Below are positions 16,987-27,863 of a DNA stretch of 64,000 nucleotides, piece after piece. Source of the stretch: Pelagibius sp050043265 (GTDB taxonomy: Bacteria; Pseudomonadota; Alphaproteobacteria; Kiloniellales; Kiloniellaceae). The notes beneath the pieces were generated by a model, which was not told the origin of the DNA, made no database searches, and saw nothing but the letters and a program-made list of their open reading frames with translations. Every line of letters begins with the position of its first letter. The first letter of the stretch is position 1. The stretch lies in NCBI GenBank assembly GCA_050043265.1, contig JBHJIR010000015.1:1-64000 (forward strand), in the 5' to 3' direction. The translations under genes were made by a program, and so were the position numbers.

Positions 16987-17889
16987 ATGGCGGCCTCGCC
17001 TTCCGTCGCCGGCGCGATGACCGTCGACGTCGAAGACTATTTCCAGGTCGCCGCCTTCGCCGACAAGGTCCGGCGCGAGGACTGGGACAGCTATCCCTGC
17101 CGCGTCGAGCGCAACGTCGAGCGCATCCTCGGCATGTTCTCCGAGGCCGGCGTCTCCGCCACCTTCTTCACCCTGGGCTGGATTGCCGAGCGCTATCCGC
17201 AGATGGTGCGCCGGATCGTCGACGAGGGCCACGAACTGGCCAGCCACGGCTACGAACACGTGAAGGTGCACACCCAGCAGCCGGCCGCTTTCCGCCAGGA
17301 CATCCACAAGACCAAGGCGATCCTGGAGGACCTCGGCGGCCAGGCGGTGAAGGGCTACCGCGCTGCCAGCTTCTCGATCGACCAGCGTTCGCTGTGGGCC
17401 TTCGACATCCTCGATGACGAAGGCTACCTCTACAGCTCCAGCGTCTATCCGATCAAACACGACCACTACGGCATGCCCGAGGCTTCGCGCTTCACCTTCC
17501 AGCCACGCGAAGGACGCCGGCTGGTCGAGGTGCCGATTACCACGCTGAACCTTTTCAACCGCAACCTGCCCAGCGGCGGCGGCGGCTATTTCCGCCTGTT
17601 GCCCTACGGCGTTTCCCGCTGGTCCCTGCGCCGCATCGCCGAGCAGGACAAGCGGCCGACCATTTTCTACTTCCATCCCTGGGAGGTCGATCCGGACCAA
17701 CCCCGTTTCGACGGCGTCTCCTTCCGCTCGCGCTTCCGCCATTATGTAAATCTTGGCAGCATGGAAAAGCGGCTGCGCATATTGCTGCGCGATTTCCGCT
17801 GGGACCGGATGGACCGTGTATTCCTAGACAACCGGTATAGTGAAGAATGCCGCGCGACCCTGCCGACAGCATCCACGTCGATAGCCTGA
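16987..17889 (+). CDS. XrtA-associated polysaccharide deacetylase (DUF3473)
   Basis: A 300-residue NodB-fold deacetylase of the PEP-CTERM-locus family (TIGR03006). All key motifs are intact: TVDVEDYFQV at the start, SHGYEH (metal His pair), GYRAASFSID, and FYFHPWEVD with the late catalytic His. It likely removes N-acetyl groups from the exopolysaccharide or its precursors. No signal peptide is seen. The ATG at 16987 follows the ATPase stop by 1 base. Its 3' end overlaps the FemAB gene by 43 bp. It is the active counterpart of the degenerate paralogue at 10-1008. Confidence 0.93.
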   Translation: MAASPSVAGAMTVDVEDYFQVAAFADKVRREDWDSYPCRVERNVERILGMFSEAGVSATFFTLGWIAERYPQMVRRIVDEGHELASHGYEHVKVHTQQPAAFRQDIHKTKAILEDLGGQAVKGYRAASFSIDQRSLWAFDILDDEGYLYSSSVYPIKHDHYGMPEASRFTFQPREGRRLVEVPITTLNLFNRNLPSGGGGYFRLLPYGVSRWSLRRIAEQDKRPTIFYFHPWEVDPDQPRFDGVSFRSRFRHYVNLGSMEKRLRILLRDFRWDRMDRVFLDNRYSEECRATLPTASTSIA

Positions 17890-18896
17890 CGGCCGGCGGC
17901 GATGCCGCCTGGGACCGTTTTGTCGAAAGCCGGCCGGAGGCCACCTTCTTTCACCTCTCCCACTGGAAGACGGTGATCGAGGAGAGCTTTGGCCATCGTT
18001 GCCATTTTCTGCGGGCGCGCCAGAACGGCGAGGTCGTCGGCGTGCTGCCGCTGACCCACGTGCGCGGCCGCATCTTCGGCAACAGCCTCATCTCCAACGG
18101 GTTCTGCGTTTACGGCGGCCCCCTTGCCGCGTCCCTCGGGGCGCTGGCGGCGTTGGACTCCGCGGCCATCGATCTGGCCCGCGACCTTGGGGTCGACCGC
18201 ATCGAGTACCGCCTGCGCGCGCCGCAGCATGCCGACTGGCCCTGCAACGATCAGACCTACGTGACCTTCCGCAAGCAGATCGACCCCGACCCGGACAAGG
18301 CGATGCTGGCGATCCCGCGCAAGCAGCGGGCCATGGTCCGCAAAGGGATCAAGGGCGGCCTCGCCGGTGAGAAGGATGCCGGCGTGGACCGGCTCTATCC
18401 GCTCTATGCGGAAAGCCTGCGCAATCTCGGCACGCCGGTTACCAGCCGGCGCTACTTTGAGTGCCTGCGCTCGGTATTCAACGACGCCAGCGAGGTCATC
18501 ACCATCGTGAAGGACGGCCAGCCCCTGGCCGGCGTCCTTTCTTTCTTCTTCCGCGACGAGGTCCTGCCGTACTACGGCGGCGGCAGCCGCGCGGCCCGCG
18601 ATCACGCCGCCAACGACTTCATGTATTGGGAAGTCATGCGCCGTGCCTGCGAGGCGGGCCTGCGGGTTTTCGATTTCGGGCGCAGCAAGGTCGGCACCGG
18701 CTCCTTCGCCTTCAAGAAGCATTGGGGCTTCGAGCCGGAGCCGCTGCACTACGAGCACTTCCTGATCCGCCTCAAGGAAGTTCCCGAGATCAATCCGCTG
18801 AACCCGAAGTACGCCCTGATGGTGGCAACCTGGAAGCGCCTGCCGCTGTCGGTCGCCAACCTGATCGGCCCTCTGGTCGCAAGGGAACTGGCTTAG
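17847..18896 (+). CDS. FemAB family XrtA/PEP-CTERM system-associated protein
   Basis: A 349-residue protein of the GNAT-fold FemAB family (TIGR03019). The layout is typical: LSHWKTVIEESFGHRCHFLRAR near the N-terminus, a central FRKQ..., then GVLSFFFRDEVLPYYGGG and LRVFDFGRSKVGTGSFAFKKHWGFEPEPLHY. FemAB enzymes transfer aminoacyl groups. In XrtA loci the acceptor is unknown. The gene overlaps the deacetylase by 43 bp and abuts xrtA, so the three are co-translated or tightly coupled. A later start is possible but would lose conserved residues. Confidence 0.92.
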   Translation: MPRDPADSIHVDSLTAGGDAAWDRFVESRPEATFFHLSHWKTVIEESFGHRCHFLRARQNGEVVGVLPLTHVRGRIFGNSLISNGFCVYGGPLAASLGALAALDSAAIDLARDLGVDRIEYRLRAPQHADWPCNDQTYVTFRKQIDPDPDKAMLAIPRKQRAMVRKGIKGGLAGEKDAGVDRLYPLYAESLRNLGTPVTSRRYFECLRSVFNDASEVITIVKDGQPLAGVLSFFFRDEVLPYYGGGSRAARDHAANDFMYWEVMRRACEAGLRVFDFGRSKVGTGSFAFKKHWGFEPEPLHYEHFLIRLKEVPEINPLNPKYALMVATWKRLPLSVANLIGPLVARELA

Positions 18897-20558
18897 GTGG
18901 TATCGAACCCGCAGATCTCCGGCGACGACGCGGTGGACGGCACCGGTGAGCCCTCTGCCAGGCCGCCGGTTTATGGCGGCTCCGTGACGGCGGCGGCCGC
19001 GCGCCGCCGCGCCTGGATCGTCAGCCTGGCGATCTTCGGCCTCGGCTCCGCCCTGCTGCTGTGGGCCTTCCGCCTGGAGATCGGCACCGCCGTCGCCCTG
19101 TGGTCGTCGTCGGAAACCTACGGCTACGCCTTCTTCGTGCTGCCGATCGTCATCTTCCTGATGGTCCGCAAGCGGGACCTGCTGGCGCAGATGCCCCCCC
19201 GGGCCGCGCCCTGGGGCCTGCTGCCGGCGGCAGGCCTTGCGGCGCTGTGGATCCTGGGCGATCTCGCCAACGTCATGGTCATCCAGCAACTGGCCTTCGT
19301 CGGGCTGTGGCAGACCCTCTTCCTCACGATCATGGGTTGGCGGATCACGCGGGCGGTGCTGTTTCCCCTCGCCTATCTGATCATGGCCGTGCCCCTGGGC
19401 TCGGAGATCATTCCGCAGCTCCAGACCATCACCGCCCAGCAGGTCATCCATCTGCTGCGGGCCACGGGCATGCCGGTCTTTCTCGACGGCTACTATATCC
19501 AGATCCCGTCGGGCAGCTTCCTGGTTGCCGAAGCCTGCGCCGGCCTGCATTTCCTCATCGTCAGCATCGCCCTCGGCCTGCTGATCGCGTACCTGTTCTT
19601 CCGCTCGTGGCCCAAGCGGCTGCTGTTCGTCGCCCTGTCGGTCATCGTGCCGGTGGTCGCCAACGGCCTGCGTGCCTACGGCATCATCATGCTCGCCCAC
19701 CTCAGCGACTACCGCCTGGCCGCCGATGTCGATCATATCGTCTACGGCTTCGTTTTCCTGTCGTTCGTCATCCTGATAATGATCGGCATCGCGTCGATGA
19801 TGCGGGACCCGGCCCTGCCGGCCGAAAAGACTCCCCCGGCCACCCCCGTGTCCGGTGCACCCACGTCCGGTGCACCCTCGTCCTGCACGCCCGTCCCGGC
19901 CGGGCGGCCCTGGCGGATCGCGGCCCAGACGGGCTGCGCCGCGGCGGTGCTGGCGCTCGTCGTCCTGGGGCAGATCTGGTCCGGCATGGCGAAGGCGCCG
20001 CCGGCCGGCCCCCTCAACGTCGCGCTGCAGGGCCCGACGCCCGTCGCCGGCTGGGTCGCGGTCGATGGCAAGGCCCCGGGCTGGACCGCTCAGTTCGCCG
20101 CGCCGGACGCGGCTCTGGCCATCGACTATACCGACGGCACCGCCGAGGTGGACCTGCAGGCCGCTTACTACGCCTACCAGCGCGAGGGCGCGGAGGCGCT
20201 CAGCGAGCTGAACACCCAGATGGTCGGGCAGACGGGCTGGCAGGTGGTCAACCAGCGCAACTTGACCGTCCGGCTGGGCGACCGGACGCTGCCCCTGACC
20301 CAGCAGATCATCAAGAACCGAGACGGTCTCCGCCTAGTCTGGTACTGGTATCGCATCGGCGGCAGCCCGACCAACTCCCGCATCATGGGCAAGGCGTTGG
20401 AGATGAAAGCCACCTTTCTGGGTCAGCAGCGCGGCGCCTTCGTCGTTGCCATCAGCACTGGAATAGTGGAGGAAGAGCCTGCGGCTGCGGCTCACCTGGA
20501 ACGCTTCCTGCAGACCAATCTGGAAGGGGCCGCCGGACTGGTGCAGGTCAGAAATTAG
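18897..20558 (+). CDS. xrtA: Exosortase A with fused EpsI domain
   Basis: A 553-residue inner-membrane cysteine transpeptidase that cleaves the PEP-CTERM signal and transfers the protein to an anchor. The first about 300 residues hold eight or so membrane segments with the triad Cys214 (EACAGLHF), Arg259 (NGLRAYG) and His280 (DHIVYGFVF). After a Ser/Pro/Ala linker with a duplicated SGAP unit, residues about 335-553 form an EpsI-type periplasmic domain (LQGPTPVAGW... LVWYWYRIGG). The GTG start directly follows the FemAB stop. Substrate in this window: the PEP-CTERM protein at 37805-38767. Confidence 0.95.
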   Translation: MVSNPQISGDDAVDGTGEPSARPPVYGGSVTAAAARRRAWIVSLAIFGLGSALLLWAFRLEIGTAVALWSSSETYGYAFFVLPIVIFLMVRKRDLLAQMPPRAAPWGLLPAAGLAALWILGDLANVMVIQQLAFVGLWQTLFLTIMGWRITRAVLFPLAYLIMAVPLGSEIIPQLQTITAQQVIHLLRATGMPVFLDGYYIQIPSGSFLVAEACAGLHFLIVSIALGLLIAYLFFRSWPKRLLFVALSVIVPVVANGLRAYGIIMLAHLSDYRLAADVDHIVYGFVFLSFVILIMIGIASMMRDPALPAEKTPPATPVSGAPTSGAPSSCTPVPAGRPWRIAAQTGCAAAVLALVVLGQIWSGMAKAPPAGPLNVALQGPTPVAGWVAVDGKAPGWTAQFAAPDAALAIDYTDGTAEVDLQAAYYAYQREGAEALSELNTQMVGQTGWQVVNQRNLTVRLGDRTLPLTQQIIKNRDGLRLVWYWYRIGGSPTNSRIMGKALEMKATFLGQQRGAFVVAISTGIVEEEPAAAAHLERFLQTNLEGAAGLVQVRN

Positions 20559-20594
20559 AAATCACCGAGACCTTTCGACGGGAAAGCTAGGGCG

Positions 20595-22529
20595 ATGTGT
20601 GGGCTGGTAGGGATATTCGATACGCGCGGCCGGCGGCCGGTCGCCCGCGACCTGCTGTCCACCATGAACAGCAGCCTCGCCCACCGCGGCCCCGACGGCC
20701 ACGATCTGCACTTCGATGAGGGGGTCGGCCTCGGCCATCGCCGGCTGTCGATCATCGACCTGGCCGGCGGCGCGCAGCCGATGTTCAACGAGGACCACAG
20801 CGTCGCGGTGGTCTACAACGGCGAAATCTACAACTTCAAGCAACTGGCCCAGGAGCTCGGCGATCTCGGCCACCGCTTTCGCAGCGTCTGCGATACCGAG
20901 GTCATCGTCCACGCCTGGGAGGAATGGGGCGCCGACTGCGTCAAGCGCTTCCGCGGCATGTTCGCCTTTGCCCTGTGGGACAGCAACAGCGAGACCCTGT
21001 TCCTGGGCCGCGACCGCCTCGGCATCAAACCGCTCTACTATGCCATTCTGCCGGACGACCGCCTGATCTTCGGCTCGGAACTGAAAGCCCTGCTCTGCGA
21101 GCCGACCCTGCGGCGCGATCTCGATATCTCCGGCATCGAGGACTACTTCGCCTTCGGCTATCTGCCCGATCCCAAGACCATCTATCGCAGCGTCCGCAAA
21201 CTGCCGCCGGCCCACACCCTGACCTGGCGGCGCGGCACCTCGGCGCCGGCCATCAGCCGCTACTGGGACATCCACTTCCAGGCCGATAACCGCATGAAGG
21301 AAGCGGATGCCTGCGTCGAGCTGCGTGAGCGCATGAGCGAGGCCGTAAAGATCCGCCTGATGGCCGACGTGCCGCTGGGCGCGTTCCTCTCCGGCGGCGT
21401 CGATTCCAGCAGTGTGGTCGCCATGATGACGGATCACTCGAACGGGGCGGTGAACACCTGCTCCATCGGCTTCGACGTGGCGTCCTTCGACGAAGCGGCC
21501 TACGCCGAACAGGTCGCCCACCACCTGAAGACCGATCATCGTTCGCTTCAGGTCTCCGCCGACTCCTTCGACCTGATCGAAGACATGTCGCGGTTCTACG
21601 ACGAACCCTTCGCCGACAGCTCGGCCATGCCGACCTATCAGGTCTGCCGCCTGGCGCGCGAGAACGTCACGGTGGCGCTGTCCGGCGACGGCGGCGACGA
21701 GGCCTTCGCGGGCTACCGCCGCTATCGCTGGCACCACTACGAGGAACAGGTCCGCGGCCTGCTGCCCGCGCCGCTGCGCCAGCCGGTGTTCTCGCTGCTG
21801 GGCCAGGTCTACCCCAAGATGGACTGGGCGCCGCGCTCGTTCCGCGCCAAGTCCACCCTGCAGGCCCTGGCGCGCGACAGCATCGAGGGCTACTTCCACA
21901 GCGTCTCCATCCTGGACGACCGCCTGCGCCAGCGCCTCTACTCGCCGCGCATGCGCCGCGAGCTGCAGGGCTATCACGCCCGCACCGTGCTGGAGGATAC
22001 GCTGAAGGACGCGCCGGTCGAACATCACCTCGACAGCGTCCAGTACGCCGATATGAAGACTTATCTGCCGGGCGACATCCTGACCAAGGTCGACCGGGCC
22101 AGCATGGCGACGTCGCTGGAAGTGCGCGTTCCCCTGCTCGACCACGAACTGCTCGAATGGGCCGCCACCCTGCCGCCCGCCTTCCGCCTGCGGGCGCGGG
22201 AGGGCAAGTACATCCTGAAGAAAGCCATGGAGGACCGCCTCCCCCATGACATCCTCTACCGCGACAAGATGGGCTTCAGCATTCCGCTTGCCAGCTGGTT
22301 CCGCGGCCCGCTGCGCGAGGTCGTGCGCAGCCGTCTGCTGGACGGCATGCTGGAGGAGGTCGGGCTCTTCGACATGGATTTCGTCACCTTCCTGCTGGAC
22401 GAACACGCCAGCGGGATCAGCGACTTCAGCACGGCGATCTGGGCCCTGCTGATGTTCGAATCGTTCCTCAGAAATGTCCACCAGACCTCCGCCGAGCATC
22501 CCGCCGCGGAGCGCATGGCGGCCACCTAG
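20595..22529 (+). CDS. XrtA/PEP-CTERM system amidotransferase
   Basis: A 644-residue asparagine-synthase-family enzyme (TIGR03108). It starts MCGLVGIF with Cys2 available as the N-terminal glutaminase nucleophile, followed by YNGEIYNF and the ATP-PPase motif SGGVDSS near residue 266. Ammonia from Gln would be transferred to an adenylated carboxylate. In polysaccharide loci such enzymes (for example WbpS) amidate uronic acids, which would fit the dehydrogenases nearby. It lies 36 bp after xrtA. Two further members are at 24751-26625 and 47002-48942. Confidence 0.93.
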   Translation: MCGLVGIFDTRGRRPVARDLLSTMNSSLAHRGPDGHDLHFDEGVGLGHRRLSIIDLAGGAQPMFNEDHSVAVVYNGEIYNFKQLAQELGDLGHRFRSVCDTEVIVHAWEEWGADCVKRFRGMFAFALWDSNSETLFLGRDRLGIKPLYYAILPDDRLIFGSELKALLCEPTLRRDLDISGIEDYFAFGYLPDPKTIYRSVRKLPPAHTLTWRRGTSAPAISRYWDIHFQADNRMKEADACVELRERMSEAVKIRLMADVPLGAFLSGGVDSSSVVAMMTDHSNGAVNTCSIGFDVASFDEAAYAEQVAHHLKTDHRSLQVSADSFDLIEDMSRFYDEPFADSSAMPTYQVCRLARENVTVALSGDGGDEAFAGYRRYRWHHYEEQVRGLLPAPLRQPVFSLLGQVYPKMDWAPRSFRAKSTLQALARDSIEGYFHSVSILDDRLRQRLYSPRMRRELQGYHARTVLEDTLKDAPVEHHLDSVQYADMKTYLPGDILTKVDRASMATSLEVRVPLLDHELLEWAATLPPAFRLRAREGKYILKKAMEDRLPHDILYRDKMGFSIPLASWFRGPLREVVRSRLLDGMLEEVGLFDMDFVTFLLDEHASGISDFSTAIWALLMFESFLRNVHQTSAEHPAAERMAAT

Positions 22530-22659
22530 CAGCGAGGGGCGTCAGTAGAATCGAGCCTTAGACAACCGACTCCTCGGCGGCGGTCACAAGAACGGTCCGC
22601 CGCAGTTCACTTCGCCTGCACGGCATAACGAAAACCTGAGCGCCTCTGGAGACGCTGGC

Positions 22660-23946
<1,287 letters not shown>

Positions 23947-23983
23947 CGGCCGGCGGCTACGGCAAAGCTGAAAGGCGGCGGCG

Positions 23984-24754
23984 ATGTTCTACGACATTGT
24001 GACCCGGCTGGTCCTGCCGCCCGCCAGCTTTTTCGTTCTTCTGCTCCTCGGCCTGCTGGTGAAGCGGCGCTGGCCGCGGCTCGGCAAGGGGCTGCTCTGG
24101 GCCTTGCTGCTGGTCGCCTACCTCAGCACCACGCCCTACATGGCCGGGGAACTGATGGCGCCCCTGCAGCCCTACGGCCCCATCGACGTGGAGCAGCCGG
24201 ACCCTGACGTGGGCGCCATCGTCGTGCTGGGCGCCGGCATCTACTTCGACGCGCCGGAGTACAGCGAAGCCTCCACGCCGCTGGCCTACTCGGAGACGGG
24301 CGACGGGCTGTCGCTGGAGCGCATCGAGTTCACCGCCTATCTCGCCAGGATGACGGGCATCCCGGTTCTGGTCAGCGGCGGCGCCATCGGCCGGGACGCG
24401 GGCCTTACCGTTTCCCGCGCCATGAAGCAGGCCCTGGAGCGCGACTTCGGCGTTCCGGTCCGCTGGGTCGAAGAAGAGTCCTGGAACACCTGGGCCAACG
24501 CCCAATTCTCCGCGGCGCTGCTGAAGCAACAGCGCATCCGGAAGATTTATCTGGTCACCCACGCCTGGCACATGCCGCGGGCCATGTTCTCGTTTGCACA
24601 AACCGGGATCGAGGCCATCCCGGCGCCGACGCGCTTCGTATCGCGCGCGGACCCCGTCTGGGAAGACTTCCTCCCCTCGGCCCGGGCTCTCCTGACGACC
24701 TACTACGCCGTCCACGAGCACCTCGGGCTGCTGTGGTACAGGCTGAATTATTAG
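23984..24754 (+). CDS. YdcF/ElyC-type DUF218 membrane protein
   Basis: A 256-residue protein with two N-terminal membrane helices (residues about 10-22 and 34-46) and a DUF218 domain: AIVVLGAGI, LVSGGAI, ARMTGIPV, EEESWNTWANA and VTHAWHMPRAMF. ElyC and YdcF relatives affect envelope polysaccharide or lipid-carrier metabolism. The precise reaction is unknown. The gene is last in the forward XrtA block. Its stop overlaps, antiparallel, the stop of the convergent asparagine synthase gene by 4 bp. Confidence 0.88.
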   Translation: MFYDIVTRLVLPPASFFVLLLLGLLVKRRWPRLGKGLLWALLLVAYLSTTPYMAGELMAPLQPYGPIDVEQPDPDVGAIVVLGAGIYFDAPEYSEASTPLAYSETGDGLSLERIEFTAYLARMTGIPVLVSGGAIGRDAGLTVSRAMKQALERDFGVPVRWVEEESWNTWANAQFSAALLKQQRIRKIYLVTHAWHMPRAMFSFAQTGIEAIPAPTRFVSRADPVWEDFLPSARALLTTYYAVHEHLGLLWYRLNY

Positions 24755-26625
24755 AATCCGTGGCTGCTCAGCCAGAGCTCCAGCATCATCAGGTCCCACA
24801 CGATCCCGTCATAGTCCGTCGTCTCGCAGCGCGCGTGTTCCTTCATGACACGGTCGATGAAGTCGGCGCGAAGCATGTGGCGGCCCTGCAGGCTGCGCAG
24901 ACTGTCGTACGCCAGGTCGCGCAGGCGCGGATGGTCCCGGGTCCACTCGTAGAACGGCATGCCGAAGCCATGCTTCTTCTTTGCGATGACCTCGTCGGGA
25001 AGGAAACCGCGGAAGGCGTCCTTGAAGAACGCCCGTAAGCGGCCGTCCTTCAGATGCAGCTCCGGCGGGATAGTGGCGCAGAAGGCCACCAGGTCGTCGT
25101 CCAGAAAAGGAAAGCGCACGTCGATCTCAGCAAGTTCGCACATGCCGACCACCTTCTTCAGGTCGGCATCGGCCAGGGCCTGTTTCAGATCCAGGTGCAT
25201 CATCCGCTGCAGCGCGTCCTCGGAAGCAGCGCCTTCGTAGACAGCCCGCATGGCGCGCCAGGGCGCCGCCAGATCGATCTGCCGCAGCGCCTCGTCGTCG
25301 AAGACCTCGGCCATGCGGTCGATCTGATAGAAATTGTAGGCCTCGGTCCGCTCCGGCAGCGATGCCTCGGATCGGGCGATGTAGCGCTGGGCACGCAGCC
25401 AGAAGGCCGTCCGGCTGAGCAGCGGCGTGTGGAAGGCCGCCAGCCGCACGGGCCAACGCACCGGCGCCGGCAGCCGGGTGTAGGCATTGTCGCTGCGCTG
25501 ATCCAGATAGCGGGAATTCCCGGCCAGGATTTCGTCGCCGCCGTCGCCTGCCAGCAGGCAGGTCATACCGGCCTCGCGCGCCGCCACGGCACAGAAATAG
25601 GCCGGCACCGCCGAGGAGTTGCCGAACGGCTCGTCGTAGTAGGCGGCGATCTTCGGCGCCATCTCCGCGGTATCTTCCGCGGTCAGGTAGTAGCAGTGCG
25701 CCCGCGTGCCGAATTTCTGGGTCGTCGCATCGGCATAGCGCATCTCGTCGTAGGATTCTTCGTCGAACCCGATGGTGAAGGTCTCGGCCGGCGCCGGGGT
25801 TACCTCGGTCAGCAGCCCCGCCACGGTGGAGCTGTCCAGTCCACCGCTGAGGAAGGCGCCGGTGCTGGCCGCCCGTCCTTCCGGAACCGACTCATGCACC
25901 GCGCGGCGCAGCTGCGCCACCAGCATCGCTTCCAGTTCTTCCGCGCTGTGGGCGCGGTCGGGGCGGAAAGGCGTTTTCCAGTAAGTGTCGGTCCGGCTCT
26001 CGCCGTCCTGCCACAGCAGGTACTGCCCGGGCCCCAGCTTGCGCGGCTCCTCGTAGATCGTCCCCGGTGACCGGCAGACGAAGGCGTGGAGATAGGCGTA
26101 GACCGCCTGCAGCGGAACGCTGGCGCCGACCCGCGGATGCGCCCTCACGCAGTCCGCGGAGGTGCCGAAGACGAGCTCCCGCCCGCCCGGTTCGGCGACG
26201 TAGAGATCGTGCACGCCCATCCGGTCGATGGCCAGCAGCGCGCGGCGCCGGGCACGGTCCAGGATGGCAAAGGCGAAAGCCCCCGCAATGTCGTCGAAGA
26301 GGTCGAGGCCGCGTGCGCGGTAGGCCAGGCGCAGCGCGCCCGCAGCCCCCCGCGCCCGCGCTTCCGCCGCCAGCGCCGGGTCCCGCCACGTCGGCGTGCC
26401 GACGATCGCGACCCAGAGCGCCTCATCATGGGCAGGATCATGGGCAGGGTTATCGGCAAGGCCCTCGGCGGCGCGCGCGTCGCTGAGCCACAGCGCTGCA
26501 TCAGGGGCGGCAGCGGAGCGGTTCTCGAAACGGCGCCCCCGGAAAGCCGCCGCCATGACATCCAGCGTTGCTTCGGGTCCCTGTTCCCTTCCCGGCTCGG
26601 CCAGCCAGCCGCAGAAAGCGCTCAT
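24751..26625 (-). CDS. Asparagine synthase-family amidotransferase
   Basis: A 624-residue glutamine-dependent amidotransferase: N-terminal Ntn domain, then the ATP-PPase motif SGGLDSS near residue 260. It starts MSAFCGWL, so the presumed nucleophile is Cys5 rather than Cys2. Either a tripeptide is removed after Met or glutaminase activity is lost. It is the first gene upstream of nothing else in frame but lies 8 bp after the PLP decarboxylase end on the same strand, forming the 3' end of the operon 29488 to 24751. A role in amidating a uronate or an amino-acid product of this cluster is inferred. Confidence 0.88.
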   Translation of the reverse strand: MSAFCGWLAEPGREQGPEATLDVMAAAFRGRRFENRSAAAPDAALWLSDARAAEGLADNPAHDPAHDEALWVAIVGTPTWRDPALAAEARARGAAGALRLAYRARGLDLFDDIAGAFAFAILDRARRRALLAIDRMGVHDLYVAEPGGRELVFGTSADCVRAHPRVGASVPLQAVYAYLHAFVCRSPGTIYEEPRKLGPGQYLLWQDGESRTDTYWKTPFRPDRAHSAEELEAMLVAQLRRAVHESVPEGRAASTGAFLSGGLDSSTVAGLLTEVTPAPAETFTIGFDEESYDEMRYADATTQKFGTRAHCYYLTAEDTAEMAPKIAAYYDEPFGNSSAVPAYFCAVAAREAGMTCLLAGDGGDEILAGNSRYLDQRSDNAYTRLPAPVRWPVRLAAFHTPLLSRTAFWLRAQRYIARSEASLPERTEAYNFYQIDRMAEVFDDEALRQIDLAAPWRAMRAVYEGAASEDALQRMMHLDLKQALADADLKKVVGMCELAEIDVRFPFLDDDLVAFCATIPPELHLKDGRLRAFFKDAFRGFLPDEVIAKKKHGFGMPFYEWTRDHPRLRDLAYDSLRSLQGRHMLRADFIDRVMKEHARCETTDYDGIVWDLMMLELWLSSHGF

Positions 26626-26633
26626 GGCCGGAC

Positions 26634-27863
26634 CTAAACCAGAATCTCGACGGGCGCGGGATGGCCAAGGAAGGCGCTGGGACTGGCCGTCAGGCCGTAA
26701 GCGCCCGACTGGAAGACCACCACAAGGTCGCCGACCTCCGCAGCCGGCAGTTCGCAGCGATCGCCCAGCAGGTCCAGCGGTGTGCAGAGGCAGCCGACGA
26801 CCGAGGCCGTCTCCGTCGCCGCGCCCGCGAACTTGTCGCCGAACCTGTTGCCGATCGCCAAGGGATAGTTGCGCCGGATCTTCTGGCCGAAGTTGCCGGA
26901 GGCCGCCAGTTGATGGTGCAGCCCGCCGTCGGTGACCAGGAAAATTTCACCGCGCGACTCCTTGCGGTCGATGATACGCGACACGTAGAGACCGGCCTCG
27001 CCGACGATGTAGCGGCCCAGTTCCAGCACGATCTCGGCGGTGGGCTGCCGTGCCGTCACCTGCTCGACCAGCGGCGCCAGATTGTCGCCGACCTGGGCGA
27101 GGTCGAGCGGTGTGTCCTTGGGGAAATAGGGGATGCCGAAGCCGCCGCCGATGTTCAGGTATTTCAGCGCCTGCCCCGCCTGCTCGGCCAGGCCGAGCGC
27201 CAGCTCGACGGTCTGGCGCTGCACCTCGCAGATGATCTCGGCGCGCAGGTTCTGCGAGCCGGCGAAGATGTGAAAGCCCTCGAAGATGAGGCCGCTCGCC
27301 GCGATACGCCCGAGCAGTTGCGGCACGCGCTCCGCATCGATGCCGAACTGCTGCGCGCCGCCGCCCATGCGCATGCCCGAACCCTTCAGCGTGAAGTCGG
27401 GATTGATCCGCACCGCGACGCGCGCGGCATAACCGCTGCGCTCGGAAAGCCCTGCCAGGCGCTCCAGCTCGCCCTCCGACTCAAGCTCGACGAGAATGCC
27501 GGCGGCCAGCGCCTGCATCAGTTCCGCGTCGGTCTTGCCGGGCCCGGCAAAGGCGATGTCGCCGGGTGCCATGCCGGCATCGAGCGCAACCTGCATCTCC
27601 CCGGCCGACGCGACGTCGAAGCCGTCGACCAGCGGCTTCAGGTGCTGCACCACCGCCGGCATGGGGTTGGCCTTTACGGCATAGTGCAGGTGCACCGCGG
27701 CGGGCAGCGTCCGCCGCAACAGGGCGATGCGCTCGTCCAGCAGGCCGCGGTCGTAGACGAAAAAGGGCGTCTGGCCGACACGGTCGGCCAGACGCGTGAG
27801 GCTATGGCCGCCGACTTCCAGGCAGCCGTCGCGCGCTCCCCAATGCATCAGGGCCGGGTGCAT
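26634..27863 (-). CDS. PLP-dependent decarboxylase, exosortase A system-associated
   Basis: A 409-residue fold III decarboxylase (TIGR03099), related to diaminopimelate/ornithine decarboxylases. HYAVKANP near residue 60 provides the PLP Lys. GGGFGIPYF binds phosphate, and VGCLCTPLD supplies the catalytic Cys and Asp. The start at 27863 (MHPALMHW) is chosen because the longer upstream frame overlaps the ligase gene and has no family match. It overlaps the ligase gene by 16 bp. It would produce an amine from an amino acid, perhaps the acceptor for the acyl-transfer enzymes in this cluster. Confidence 0.92.
   Translation of the reverse strand: MHPALMHWGARDGCLEVGGHSLTRLADRVGQTPFFVYDRGLLDERIALLRRTLPAAVHLHYAVKANPMPAVVQHLKPLVDGFDVASAGEMQVALDAGMAPGDIAFAGPGKTDAELMQALAAGILVELESEGELERLAGLSERSGYAARVAVRINPDFTLKGSGMRMGGGAQQFGIDAERVPQLLGRIAASGLIFEGFHIFAGSQNLRAEIICEVQRQTVELALGLAEQAGQALKYLNIGGGFGIPYFPKDTPLDLAQVGDNLAPLVEQVTARQPTAEIVLELGRYIVGEAGLYVSRIIDRKESRGEIFLVTDGGLHHQLAASGNFGQKIRRNYPLAIGNRFGDKFAGAATETASVVGCLCTPLDLLGDRCELPAAEVGDLVVVFQSGAYGLTASPSAFLGHPAPVEILV

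Noticed and set aside
17742..19736. Minus-strand open frame of 664 codons
   Set aside because: It is the antisense of the FemAB and xrtA genes in high-GC sequence. Its composition is repetitive (Gln/Arg/Gly/Asp) and it matches no family.
20562..22499. Minus-strand frame of 645 codons
   Set aside because: Antisense shadow of the XrtA amidotransferase, whose motifs and frame are clear on the plus strand.
24751..26625. Lasso-peptide cyclase for the PqqD/HprK cluster
   Set aside because: The protein has a full N-terminal glutaminase domain and sits in another operon with the decarboxylase and ligase. No transglutaminase-like lasso protease was found.
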